Of a stretch of DNA of 64,000 bases, positions 1-13,290 are shown piece by piece. This DNA is from Gorsachius magnificus (Eukaryota > Chordata > Aves > Pelecaniformes > Ardeidae): contig CM067081.1 of the NCBI GenBank assembly GCA_034008185.1, forward strand, positions 149,264,258-149,328,257. Reading direction: 5' to 3'. The first letter of the stretch is position 1. Each line of letters begins with the position of its first letter. The position numbers and the translations under genes are program-made. Under the pieces are notes generated by a model. It saw nothing but the letters and a program-made list of their open reading frames with translations. It was not told the DNA's origin and searched no databases.

Positions 1-3000
1 GTTCACAGGGATGGATAGACATGGCGATAAGTACTTGGAATTAAAGCCTGTGTCTAATGCCCATCTGAAGTGGACAGGGTTTAATTTCTGCAAATCTCAG
101 AACAATGTACAAAAGCAAATCCTCATCTGTTTAATGTCTTTGAAGGAGCTTTTAGAGAAGACATACCACTTAACAGAAGCAGCTTTAGCTGTACTCTGTT
201 TTACTTGCAGTCATCTCTCTCCCTGCATGTGGTCTAACCTGCCAAGGAGCTTCAAGTATTCTACCCTGCTCTTGTCATTTGGGGCACAAGTAGCACACCC
301 ATAACTGAATGAGAAAGGGCAACAAAAGTAAGAGCGAGATCGGTCAAGAGATGATGGTCTGCGCAATTTCCGTCACAGAGAAAAGGGACCTGAAGTATAA
401 ATCACAAACAGGTCCAGGGGCATATTAAGAGTGATATAGAAGGGAACCTGCAGGCTAAGAGTGGCAAGAGGAATATCTGAGGCAGGATGCATCTGTGTAA
501 AAACACTCAATGGGGATGAGCGCAATTAAACTGCTCGGGCCATTTCTTCTTCCCTCTCCCCCTTGACGTCACCATACTAAGAAAGGTAAGAGAGGTGCTA
601 AGGAGCAGAAGAGGTCAAGAAACGGAAAAGCAGAAGCTAAAGATTCAGTAGGATAAAGACTGAGGGATCTCTGAAGCATGCCTGAAAAGCTCCTCAGAAT
701 ATTGTTGCCTGCATATATCTCATTTTAACTATGTGCAGTGTGTACCAGAGCACCAACATTTTAAACAGGCACCTTGCTTGAGCTGCCGCTAAACGGTGTG
801 CATCCTTAAAGCCCCTACAGGCATAAAAGTGTAAGGCACCGCTTATGCCCATCATGAATTCAGGATCCCAGATAAGGAGGTCTCTGGGCAAGACGACATG
901 TTTGTTCAACAGTGAGATACTTGAAATCTCAGAGGCCACAGCACCGAATATGGTAATTGACAGTATTGTGTTCCTGCTAATCATGCTCCACCTGGGTAGG
1001 AGTCTCCTGGACCTCCATACTGACTCACATGTCAAACTTGGTGTCTGATCTTGCCATCAAGTCAAGGAAATAATTTTTAGCAATTTGTGTTTATGGGTTT
1101 CCAAATCCTGATTATAGCATGAAAGCTTTGGAAGCTAGGAGAGGATAAAATTTGCACTCCAGGAGAACCAGTTTCAATGTTTCATGGGCAATATGTAACA
1201 GTCAATATCATACAGTGTTTATGCTGTAATGTAACCCATTCTGGAATTCTGAGAAGGGATGACTTGGATCTTCAGAGCTGTAAAGACGGGAGCAAAAACA
1301 TGAGCAAAAAGACTAAAGACTTTTTGTACCATCATAGTAGTATTAAAGCCCCTTGAAATATCCATGGCTTATTTGGAAGAAAAAAATAAAGTGTGTTAAT
1401 AAATAGATTAAAAATAAAGTTTCAGTAGAAAAATCCCGAGAAAAGGCATCAATCCCACCTCATCTTTGTGGAACACTGGAGATGGAGGACCATGTTGAGA
1501 GGTTTGAGTTCCCTGGTGGTTTTTGGCTGGTTTGCCAACAACTATAATGGCTATCGAGAGAAGCAGCACCCAGAAATGCCTGAAGGGGAGCTCCATTAAG
1601 TTTGTACAGAATATATTTAATCAATATATCCAAGGAGGCTCCTTGACTGCTGGGTAAGTATGTTTCAGTAGTTGTAGAAGCCTGACTGCCACTGAGATGA
1701 TGGTACAGATGGCACTCTCTTTACCAGCACTGTTGATGGTAGTAATTTTTTTACACCACAGGACACACTGAAGATGATGAGTTCAGCTCCTTTAGAGGAT
1801 CCAGTCTTTGCTAGGAAGTCCAAACTGATTTTTTTCCCAACATTTGAGGAGTAAAACTTCTTTGCTGATAGTTTTTTTTTTACTTTCTAACAAGATTTCT
1901 TCCATTCGTAGGGAGGAATCTCTTTTTGCAAGACAGAATACAACCTCTGTGTTGTGGAGAACTTTGGCCTGGCTTGATCTGGGGAACATTTAAGCAGGCG
2001 AATGCACAGTGTTATTGTTGCTTTGTTAGTCAGAGTTGTCTCAGTCAATGCAGTGGTACAATGGCAGCCTTCTAATTTTGCCTGGTAGCCCTGGATTTGA
2101 AGAGACGAGATGAAATCCGTGTTTGAGACTTTGGCACCATGATACAATAGAGTATCTTCTTTTTCCTTAAGAAAACAAACGGTCAGATGTTTATGTTGCC
2201 TTTTGCAACAGACAATCTATAACGGCATTTCTCCACTGAGAAAAATATGGCTTGTGGATGAAGCTCTTAGGAGACCACTTGCAATAGGTGGTTGTTGGTG
2301 ATGGATGTCTGCCAAGATGTTTCCTTGATTGCTGTTGACATTTGGAGAATGAAAAGTTACCTGTGAAGATGCCGTATCTGTTGGAAACTTGTCCATTGGT
2401 CTGTTAGTCTTCTCCCATGAGGAAGGGGGTGATAGATATTAACTTCTTGCTTTTTTTCTACTCATTGCAGGAAGGGTGCCTCTGAGAATCCACTGTAGAG
2501 TTCACCTGAGGAGGCTGCAGTGCTGTGTAGCTCCTTTAACGTTCTAGGATATCGGTCTTTTCTAGCTCACGTTCTTTGTATCTAGATGTCCTCCAAGGGT
2601 TCTGCCTACTTTAGCCATACTGCATCTCTGACCTTCCTGGGCACAAAATGAAGGGCAGAAAGAGACATTCCCAGGAAATGAACCCATTGTACAAACACAG
2701 ATAAGATTTTGAGGGGGATTAAGAGCAGTTTAATTATGGGATACCTGACGAGCAACAGTTTTGTTGCTATAGGGAGTGAGAAAGAACTGAAGAGCCATTT
2801 CAGCTGCTTGGCCACTTTCATCTTGACTGGATGTAAAGGGCACAAATAGGGCAACTGCAAGCCAGGAGCACTACTGTTCTGGAGATTTTTTCTTTTATGC
2901 ATGTGGGTCACACACAAGCTGAGATGGGATCTGCAAGGACATGAGCTTCAAGAAGAACAAGAATTTACCAGGGTATAAGAAAAAAACAGATTTAGCATTC

Positions 3001-6000
3001 ATCAGTGTCTTGGAGGCATGATAAAAGAAAAGCCACCAGACCTTTTCTGGTGTTTGTAGTGTCAAAAGTCTGAAGTGACCTCAGGAGGCTGCCTGAGTAA
3101 CGCAAGTCTTTGTGGAGAGCTGGAAAAAGTCAGAGTTTCAAATCAACCTGGCCGCTGGCAGGTAAGAGCCTGCCATCACCCTGGGGAGTTACCACAACCC
3201 CCTCCAGAGTCATCTGTCTGCCACTGCTGTGTGTGTGTGGTTTTAATCATGAGAACTCTAGAGATAATCCACCTGCCACCAAAGTCTGTGAAGTTATTAT
3301 AAGCCCAGGTAGAAATGTATCTGGTATTTCTTGGTCAGGGAATACTACCGAATTGCAGATGGCATAATTCTCAATTCCCACAACCTTGCGGTGAAATCAA
3401 ATTATTAGCAGGAAAAAAAAAAAAAAAATCCAGGCAAGCTGCTCAAACTCTGTATTCTTCCATTAAACGTGCAGTTCTTTGAGAATTTCTGGGGATATTT
3501 TGAATAAAATGAGCTAGAATTATTTTGTTTCTACAGAAATATTTTCCATTAGAAAAATACTGATGCTGAAAGTGAAATATTCTGTAGAAACATGTCACTT
3601 TTGAAAAAAGCATTTAAGAAATGTAAGATTGAAACCTCACATTTTCTCCTCACATTTTGAGTTTTCATTTCAATTAGAAATGTTATATACATATGAAAAA
3701 AAAATCAGTCCTAGACTAAACTGTTTTTACTTTACTTAAGCAAATGTTTTGATTTTCCTCAATTATTTCTGTTGGAATGTTCTTTTACTGAAAATTTTGC
3801 AATTTTAAATTTTTATTCTATTTTAAAACAGAAAAAAATTGTTACAATTACAAGGGGCTTTTGCAAAAAAAAAATAATCAAGCCTTCCTATAACTCTAAT
3901 CTGGGTGAAACACCAGAGGTTTTTTTTGATAACTTTAATAAATTGAGGTTAGTTTTAGTGCCTGTTAGAAAAGGGTGCCATCTGATAGGAAAAGAGGGAC
4001 TAAATTTGCTGCCTTTACTGGGGCAAATGGTGAACACCTTGCTGATTTCCCTGGAAAAAGCCCTGAGTTGTTCCAGTGCCATGTTATGTCCTAATCCTCA
4101 GTCAGCTCTGCAGAAGAGACTGAAATCTCTTGCACTAGGGAATTAAAATTTTGTTTGGTGCAATAAGAGGAATTAGGAAAAACGACAGCTGCAGTGAAAA
4201 TTGCCATTACATTTCTGCCTGCCCTAAGTCATGTTAGTCAATAGACATAAAGTGCCAGCTCATACAAATGCAATATATAAGCATTTATACTTCATATAGA
4301 TGCCACACGATCTCCGATCTCAGGGGAAATATTAGCATTTCTGTATGCAACAAAAGCCTGTTTCAAATACAGTTAATAAGGTCAAGGTAACTTTTAAAGC
4401 AAATGAGTCCTGCAGCTATCAATTTTTTTCCTTCATTTCCTATGTGTTCTAAGATTTTGAAATTCTAGAGCTTGCTTTTCTAATTAGCTTCAACTATGCA
4501 AATCATACCAATTTGAATAGCTTATTAATTAATTTCATATACATATCCATGAAATTGTCAGCCAGTAATCTTATGGTTACAAGTGCTTAAGGTAAATATA
4601 AGGAAAGTCAATTGCTTTAATTTGGTTATGCAGATTGACAATTACTGGACAGTTAATGGAAGAGTCACTTTTTACACAGCTGAAAGCTCTTTTTTTCCAT
4701 GACATTCAGAAAAGCAGAACAATTGGGTAAAGTATGTCTATGCAAATTATTCTTAATTTTCAGGATGTTTTAATAAACCTTCTCATTAGCTCTGGGTAAA
4801 TGAGGAGTTCAAGACTTACGGTAATCAAGCCTGGGGGCTCATGAGAAACAAGCAGGTATTAAACACTGTCAGAGGTGTAGTGCTCAGCTTCAGGTACAAG
4901 TACTGGTCTGACTCAGAGAGGCAGGTCCAGATTGCCTGTGTTTTATTATTTGTGTTTTGTGGGACAAGTAGCAAAAAAAACCCGTTGAGCATCTGGATAG
5001 GAAGGCTCTGAAGATAAACTGAGCCATGAGAATAAATGCTGAAAGACTACTTGTGTGCGGGACCTTTTACTTTTGTTTTACAGGTGGAGTGACTTTAAGG
5101 ATTTTCCACGTTGAGTATCAGCTGAGGAGAGGTTTTGCTGATTTGAACACCTCTGCCAGAAGCCATGTGTGAGAGAGTGGGCTTTTTTCATTCAACTTGC
5201 CATTTCACTTGACCAATTCTTGATCCCCAGGGTAAGGGCTCCCAAAGGAGGTGATCAGGCCATCCCAGCCCAGAGCAGACTGAGGGGGATGACCCTGGGA
5301 ACAGACCAGACCACTGAGCAATACTGAGAGAGAACAAGTGCGAAAATTTAGCGTTCTCAGCTCTCCAGCTTTCCTCAGCAATATCACCATCCATGCCAAC
5401 GGTTTCCTCATTGGTGTTCCTAAGTAGTCCAATGTGCCTTGCTGCCCTTCCTATGGCAAAGTTAATACGGCTTTTAAACACCAAACCCAGTAGTGCATTT
5501 AGCACCATGCTGAAAAGGGAAGTCATCTTTTCCTCGACCTCTTCAGGAAGATTTATGTTCTCTCTTACATCGGTCATTATTCTCTTTTTTTTTTTTTACA
5601 TTGCCTTTGAGGGATGGAGGGAGGGAAATCTGTGAGGCTGGCTTTCTAAAAGGAGCACAGACTGTATCTGGGTTTGACTCATTATGAATGACACTTCTTT
5701 TCATATCCAAGTTCTCCCATCCCAAACACCCAAATAAACCCACCATCTCAACTTCTTATCTGTAGCAGTGTTGTGAAAGCACTGCTGCTCTGGAGGGCTG
5801 CAGGTAGAGAGATGGTCTCTGACATGGCTTGGCCTGCTAAGGTTCTTGTGCGCTAATACCATCCCACTGATTTCGATCTTGAAATGAAATAGGAGAAAGA
5901 GACTGTTCAAAGCATTCATACCAGTCTCGGTTACTTTAAAGACATGCTGTTGTGTGTGTTGTATAAATTACGGATTTTTCCATTTCTTGTACCATCCCAC

Positions 6001-9000
6001 AGCCTGTCCTGGAAAGGATAAAGGCAGCAGAGTTCTTCTCTAAGCCGAATTTCCTGAGCCATAGGTAGACAGGAGCTTTCCTGGTCTCCAACCCTTTGCA
6101 ATACTTCATTAGTACTGAGAGGATGAGTAACATCTACTGGCTTCATCTTCCCTGGAGGCTGATGATTTGAAGGAATTAAGCAAACTCCCAGAAGCATGTC
6201 CTCCTTCTGTCATGGCTGTGCTTGTCTTCAGTGCACTGAGCGTTTGGACACTTCTACAGCTGTCAATGACTTATTAATTACCTGACAGGATTCCATGGTG
6301 TGGGAAAAGGACAAGGAAGTAGGAAAAATGAAGAACAGATTGAAACTTGGTGCCCTCTGCGTATTGGTGTTACTGGGCTTTCTCTGCGCAGCCTCACCTG
6401 CCTAGGGCAGAAAGGAGGCTGGAGACCTTTGCACTTTTTCAGGGTCCATCCGTGAAGAGGTTTGCTGGGAGCTTGGTGTGAAGGGTTTACTGTGATGTGG
6501 TTGGCAGGAGCGCGTGAATCCGGAAGGAAGCTTCAGTAGCATCTTTGCAACTCCCATATAACTGATGGGGAATCACACTGGCAGTGTTAAGGTCAGAAGC
6601 AGGCCTGTGGTCTGCAGCAAAATACCCACTCCTCAGTATGATAACTCTTCTGGGGACCAATGGAGCCAGATGGAGACTAGATCATGAGCAGGTTTTTCCA
6701 GGGAGGAAGGCAGGCAGGCAGTCTACCAGCTCAAAGACTCTGCATGTAGTGTTGCCAGGATCCTTCCTTTGGCAAGCCCAAAGGCTTTGGGACAGGGTGA
6801 AGATGAATGAGCCATCTTATGCTTTGATGAAAGTGCTGAAAGAAACTACACATGCCATTGAAAACAGGAGAAAACCCGTCCACCTTCGTTCAAATGCAAC
6901 AGGACTGTGGGTTGGAAGAGACAGTAGATAGAGGTGAACAAGCAGCCCCTGTTACTTTTGGGTAATGACTCTCTCTCTGCTCAAGGGAGGATAGCCAGAG
7001 ATACCAGCAGCCCAAGGAGAGAGTTTGTTATGGACCATTTTCATTTGAGATTTGTAGCAGTTAGTATTTAATTCCCAGACTGTGTCTTTTAATTGCCTTT
7101 TCAATTAGAAATTTATTTAATGCTGAAGCAGAATGTTTCCTAGAATAAAACAACATACAGAGTCATACTGGATTTCTGTATATTCATATGAGATACAATA
7201 AAGCCTGAGAGCCATTCTGGGACTGGAAATGCCAATCACAGGCATTATCAGAGCATGTTAGAGGTGGTCATATGGAGACTGCCGCTAGCTGTTACAAAGC
7301 TACTGAGCAACAGGTTTTTGTTCTACATCTCTTCCCAAGAATAAATGATTATTGATTTGATGAATTCTTTGGTTAAAAAAAAATAGTAGGGATAGTTTGG
7401 ATGATATGTAATGCTCACTGTGTGTGATATACTATGTTCAAGTCTGGGCAAACAGTTGAAACTCAAAATCCCTAGCTCTAAATATCAATTTGTTTTAGTG
7501 CTTTTCTATTAACAAGTGTTTCTTTACTGCTTAGGCATCTTTGTTTTCATGTCTGTTCAGCCTAGGAAAAGATGTCACTTGATCTGGCTTTGGGTGAAGC
7601 AGATTATCTCCCCGTCTCTCAGACAAGACTCAGCAGACAGCCCTGCTGACTGGTATCGCTGAGTTCAAAAGTGGATTTTGAGAGGACGACAGGGATGTGA
7701 CCAGCTGGGATATCCCATTACTCTGCAACATTGTCAATTTTACTAGCAATTAGAGTCAGAGCCACACTTTTGGCTATCAATCAGCTGACCATAAGCAGCA
7801 ATTCAGTCTCCACAGCTAGGTCATCCGGATGCAGCTGGGAATGGGTCCCATTTAGCAGATGTCTAGGAAGATATATAAAGCCGAAGTCATTTTGTTGGCA
7901 TGTTGTGCCAGACAGTCTCCACAAAGAACAGACCAGTGAGGGAAGGTAAGAGCACTGCCATTTTAAAATCAGTTGTCTTGTGAGAAATAATTAAAAAAAA
8001 CCCCTTATGTTTGCCCAGCTAGTACATCTGAGAGCACAGGGAGTGGGGCAGGCGCTAAACAAGGGTGCTATATTGACTATATTAGAAAGGGTAAAATTAG
8101 TTTATATGTGTTTACCTTTGATTACAAATCTGGCTGTGAGGCCACATTCTCTTGCCTACCAGCAAAACCCCCACAATCAGGTCTTTACTTAATGGGAGCC
8201 TCAAAAATTCCTGTTAGTCTGTGCGTCTGGGTTTGCAAACTGATACCCATCACCATGCTGAACTGCTGCTGAGTGTGCCTGGCACAAAAACCTTCACAAC
8301 GGGCAACAGCCTTTCCCCTGGACTGACGATATCTTGGCTGAAGACAGGCGGGAAAAATCACTGATACAGTGGGTAGAGGAGAATTAATTACTGCCTTGCT
8401 GAAAACTACTCCTGGTGCTCTTGGGAATGGGAAACATGATCTCTGTTACCCAAGATTTCAGCAAAATTTGGAGAAAATGGCTGGGGATAAGATGATGGCA
8501 GAGAAGTAAAAGTTTAAGAGGAAAACAAGTAAAATACTTGTGTGTGTTTTCCCTTCTTCCGTCACCTTCATTGCTTTCATTGCAACTGGCAGTGCAATCT
8601 GGAACCAGTTAGCAGATCTCTAAATATGCATAATAGTAAGAGGGTGCACGCAATGAGGTCTTGGAGGACTGATGTCAAAAGCTCTTGTAATTTGGATAAA
8701 GAACAGAAGCTTTTACGGCAAAACTTAATGAGCGAAATACAGGAGATTGTGCACCCTTTATTACTGCAATCTGTGTGTGGAGAACAGCAACACCGGAAAA
8801 TTCCTTGGGCATTCTAAACAAAGTAGGTCTTAGAAAAAGGAGAATTAAATGCCAGAAAACATCTTTCATTGCTTCAAGGAATTGCCTTAGATGACAGAAC
8901 TAGCTGGATTTGAACCCACACGAGCATCTTTTTGACCATCTCACTTGCAGTGCTTGGGGAGCTACCATTAATTAACATTCATATATTAAGAGATGATCTA

Positions 9001-12000
9001 AGGAATCAGAGATTTTCTATGGACTCATAAACATACAATCTCTACTAGAGTTCAGGGAAAGTTAAAAGAAACTTTTGCTAAGCAAAAGGAATGATTTATC
9101 CTGGCTAGCAAGCCAATGGAAAATATAACCAGCTTAGGGTAGTTCTAATGTTTTTTATTATTTTTTCTTTTGAGTGTTTTAACTAGCTTTGTGGAAACAC
9201 ATTGGCATTAAAACGAAAATGAAATAGAACTGTATTATATCACAAATGTTGATGCCAGAATATTGTAGCCTTTTTTTTTTGAAGTGATGTGATAGAAAAA
9301 TGACAAGAAAAGTTAAATACTGGTCAGAAAATCTGGACGCAGCTTTTTAAAGAACTCTCTGTACTCAAATGTATTTGCCACACGGTTGTTCTACCGTCAA
9401 ACCAACACAGCACAAGGCCTGTGGTACTTTGTGTTCTTACTACTAGCTATTATTGTTACTGTAACAATCATTTATGGTGAAATAAGAAATCAGGACTCCT
9501 TCCTTAAAAGCCTTAAAGCTCAAGAAGGTTTTGGGTATGAGAAAACCTGCAGTAATTAAAAGCACGATCCACTCACTGCCGTAAATGAGATGCTGTGCCC
9601 CACCATTTTAAAGACAGCTCTAAGCATTTTCACTCAGAAGGACTGCAGACAGGACTGTGCATCAAGTCTTACAGCTATAGGACTGTCTAACTTTCTTTTT
9701 ACTTCTTTTACAATTAGTGTCTAAGAATTAGTTCTCCTGGATTCTTTATTTTCAGTTTCTTGTATTTTAGTTAACTAGCACGTGTGTGGTTATATTTATC
9801 CAGTATGGCAAATTTATTTTTATGCTGCTCTTAAATCTCCCCTGCATTAAAATATGTTCTGATTATTCCATGCACCTGGAATAATGTCAGAAGCCAAGTA
9901 GTTCTGTGGAAATCACAATATTGAGGTAAATCCTCAAAAATGGGTACCATGGAGAGTCTTTCAAAGTGGTTTTGCCATGGAAACTACGTGTTTTCTTCTT
10001 ATGGTGCTGATATTGCTAGTCATCAGTAACAGCTCTACTCAGGTAAACTGAGGAAAGAATCATTTGCATTTACTATCCCCTTTTCTGCAAAAAATACATA
10101 CACTTTTTTTCTGTTTGCCCATATTTCACACAGACTTCCTTACAGAAAAAGTTGTGCAGTTACAAAAATCACCTCTTTGAATGGGCAAATCACATTATGA
10201 ACTCTGGAAATGCACTCAGAATACCAACATTTTTAAGCCAAAAGGAAAAAAAAAAAAGAGGCCCCATCTTCACAACAAAAATATACATCAATAAAAACAA
10301 AATAACCCCGTTCAAACATGGTTGCGGTCAGATAGTCTTACCATACTTCTTTCTCACCAACAGAGGGTGAAAAACATGCACTAGAGTTATTGATTAAGCA
10401 TGGGAGGTGATCAAATTCAAATCAATCTAAGGCTAATTTGGGGAAGAGTTGAAGGCAGCTCTCCTGCTGTTCACCAAAGGCAAGATAAAGCACTTGTTTA
10501 CTAGCGTTTGCCCCTGCTACAGCTCACAACCATGCTTCAACGTGGCTTCCTACACAAAGAAGCTGAGGCCACCACGGTGTGTTACCTGGATTATTCTAGC
10601 AATAAAACCTCCACCAGATATTAAAAAAAGCAAACTAAATCCACCCCCCACATCAATTTTATCAGTAGGTTTTTTTTCCAAAAAGAAAACAAGTCATATA
10701 TACATACATATACACGCACACAGGGGTAGCTCAGGACTACATACAACTTCTAGGATGGCAGCAGTAAGGGTATGACAACACAAGATGTCAAAAGAAGCCA
10801 CTGTGCTTCTCCAGCCCTTTGCTACGTAATTTGGAGGCCTCTGCTACCCAGACGGCATTTGAGAAAGAAAGAGAGAGAGAAGGAGAGAGGGAGGGAGATG
10901 TTTTCTGCCTCTTCCGGAAGGTTTGGGTAAATGAACTTGCAAGTTCTAGGAACTGCAAAGATTTGTATTCAGTGGCAGCTGATGGCCAAAATCTGAGCAG
11001 CAAAGGGCATGGAAGCGGAGAGAACCAGACAGGCAGAGACAGAAAGACAGACAGACGCAGCGACAGAGATGAATGCCAGTCCCAACTGAGGTGCAGGCTA
11101 GATGTATGTCGTCCTTCCACCGATCCTTGCTCCCATTGCGAGGGGGTGTGTGTATAGGACTGTGCCGCAGGGGCTGACCGCTCCAGCCCTTGCCACAGGC
11201 AAAACACCCTGGGGGGCAGTTCTGCCTGAATAAGGACGGCAGGATTTAAGCCACTGGTTCTCTGCCTTCAGACACATTGATTGAGGGTGAAAATGACCTC
11301 GTGAGGTTTAGTGTGGCTGGAGACAAGGGAGAGGAAAGCAAGGGAGAAAAGGAAGAAAGGCAGGGGGTGGGTTAAAAGGAAGAAGTGCAGGAGAAGGTGA
11401 GAGGGAGACTTGAGTATAAGCTGTCAGGTATTCCAAAGAATGGGAGCAGGAGCCCATGACAAATCATATGAAGCCTCTTGACACCAAAAGCAAGATGACT
11501 GTAAGGAAAAGGCCCCATGCGCCTGGTTTAAGCCTGAGCTGCTTTACTCCAGAAATAAAAAAGGCTAAAGGAGAAATCACTGCACAGGTCTCCAAGTATT
11601 CTTGTGAGCTGAATGCTCTGGCATCTCTCTGGCCTTACTGCACCAGCACTCGAGAATCAACCAGGCTGCAACCCTCTGCTGACTTCCTATCAGAATTTGG
11701 AAAACTTTTCAGAAATGCAAGACATAAAGTACTCAGCTCTCCTGAATATCTGACAGACAAAACCCAAACCACTGCCCAGCAGGCCTGGGCACAACAGACC
11801 TGACCAACATTTTCTAGGGGAAGGAATATAGCAAGATAGGTTTTGGGTTTCTCTAACATTCTTCATAGGGGTGCTACTTCCTGAAGCACCCAGGTCCTAC
11901 ATCTCTCAGATACCACCATGGATCACATCACACACAACACTTTACATTCCTGTTTTCTCCTCCTGTCACCTCTCCCACTAAAAAAACCACCAACCCTCAG

Positions 12001-13084
12001 ACCAGCCACAACACTCACTCTTAGGAAAACTTGTACTGCTACAACAGGAGGGCAACTTATGCAAGGAAATATTCCATCATTTCACAAAAGCTCGCAAGTC
12101 ACCAATTCCCTATCCCTGGCGGTTCTCTTCTCACACAACCCCCTGGTTCGTCACATCTACTGTATCACATTGCGTGCCTGTCACGGGTGCCTTCACCTCC
12201 TCCTCTGTACCTCCTTCAGCATTCACAGACACACTCAGTCAGGCAAGTATGGGCACTGAGTAGAACAGGTGGGATGGATACCAGTCCAGGTGGTTTTTCT
12301 CAGTCATCCTCATGCGCTCCCAGACACAGCTGACGAACACAGGGGTACCCACACATGCAGACACGCTCAGAGGCACCAGCAGAAGCCCTCGGTGACAGGC
12401 TCACAGGTCAGGGCAAACATTCCCTCCCTGACATCCTTTCAAGACAGACAGACAGAATCAAACACACAACATCCCCACTGTACCTACTCCAGTGCTCTAG
12501 AGACACGCATGCTCCCACCTGAACATGCCTCTCTAACTCTCGCACATCTGCCCGCTGTGAGCTGCCCACTGCAGCTGGATGGGCCGACCTCTTGGCTGGC
12601 CACAGGGACTCAGCCAGCTCAGCGGGCACTGCTACGAGCATTGCTTTGGTGGCAAACGAAGACTCAGCCACAGCGGATCTTTGGTCTGACACCAGCAGGG
12701 GAAAGGGTGAAGGAAAAAGGACCCTAGGGACCAGAGGCGTGTCGGCTTTTCGCCCCGAACGAGAAGACGGACATTATGTTAGCAGCTTTCCCAGTGACTC
12801 AGGGTCTGCTGTTTTTCTTTCATCACTTTGGGCACCGCAGCACAGAGCACAAAACTTGATTTCCCCCTTTGATACAGCACAACAAATAGAAATGAGCAAA
12901 TTTTCTTTGCCTGGAGGAGGGGACAGCAGGCTGTCAGTCAGCTTCACAGCACTCAACTCCAGGCTGTGTCTGCTGATGTGGAAAGGAAGGAAATGCAAGC
13001 CTGTGCCCAGAGCTACTTCTGGGATGATACATTCCAAATTCACTGGCTTTTATTCAACTCCTATAACATTTTCTTTCCTATTAT

Positions 13085-13290
13085 TATTATAATAGATAGT
13101 AATAATTTTTACCACCTTAATGTTTTCTTCCAAAGAACTTAAAGTGTTTTGTAAACACCAGTGACAATGCTTTCTCAATATAGGGAATAATAGCAATCTC
13201 CAATTTACTGATGGGGAGACTGAGGTATAGGAATCTAGTCAAAGTCCAAGGAATAAAACCCACAGACCCTACTTCCCAGGCCCCATATGT
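13085..13290. repeat. Possible old MIR-like SINE tail
   Basis: The stretch reads TTTACTGATGGGGAGACTGA then GGTATAGG, and later GTCAAAGTCCAAGG. This resembles the common 'gaggaaactgaggcacagag ... aaggtcac' tail of ancient MIR/L3-type amniote retroposons. It is diverged and the boundaries are rough; recognition rests on this short segment. Confidence 0.45.

Noticed and set aside
1408..1596. Minus-strand 62-codon frame with a signal-peptide-like N-terminus
   Set aside because: A hydrophobic stretch after Met is common by chance; there is no downstream domain.
5188..5577. Minus-strand open frame of 129 codons with a protein-like composition
   Set aside because: No domain or family is recognised, it lacks splice or promoter context, and the length is within chance for a 17.8 kb intron. 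A fossil of a transposable element is possible but not supported.
10660..10730. ATACATATACACGCACACA stretch as a possible regulatory element
   Set aside because: It is a short degraded dinucleotide repeat with no further signal.
12269..13092. Overlapping plus-strand open frames of 152 and 166 codons
   Set aside because: The two frames overlap each other and a minus-strand frame in a C-rich region. No homology is recognised and no start or splice context singles one out.
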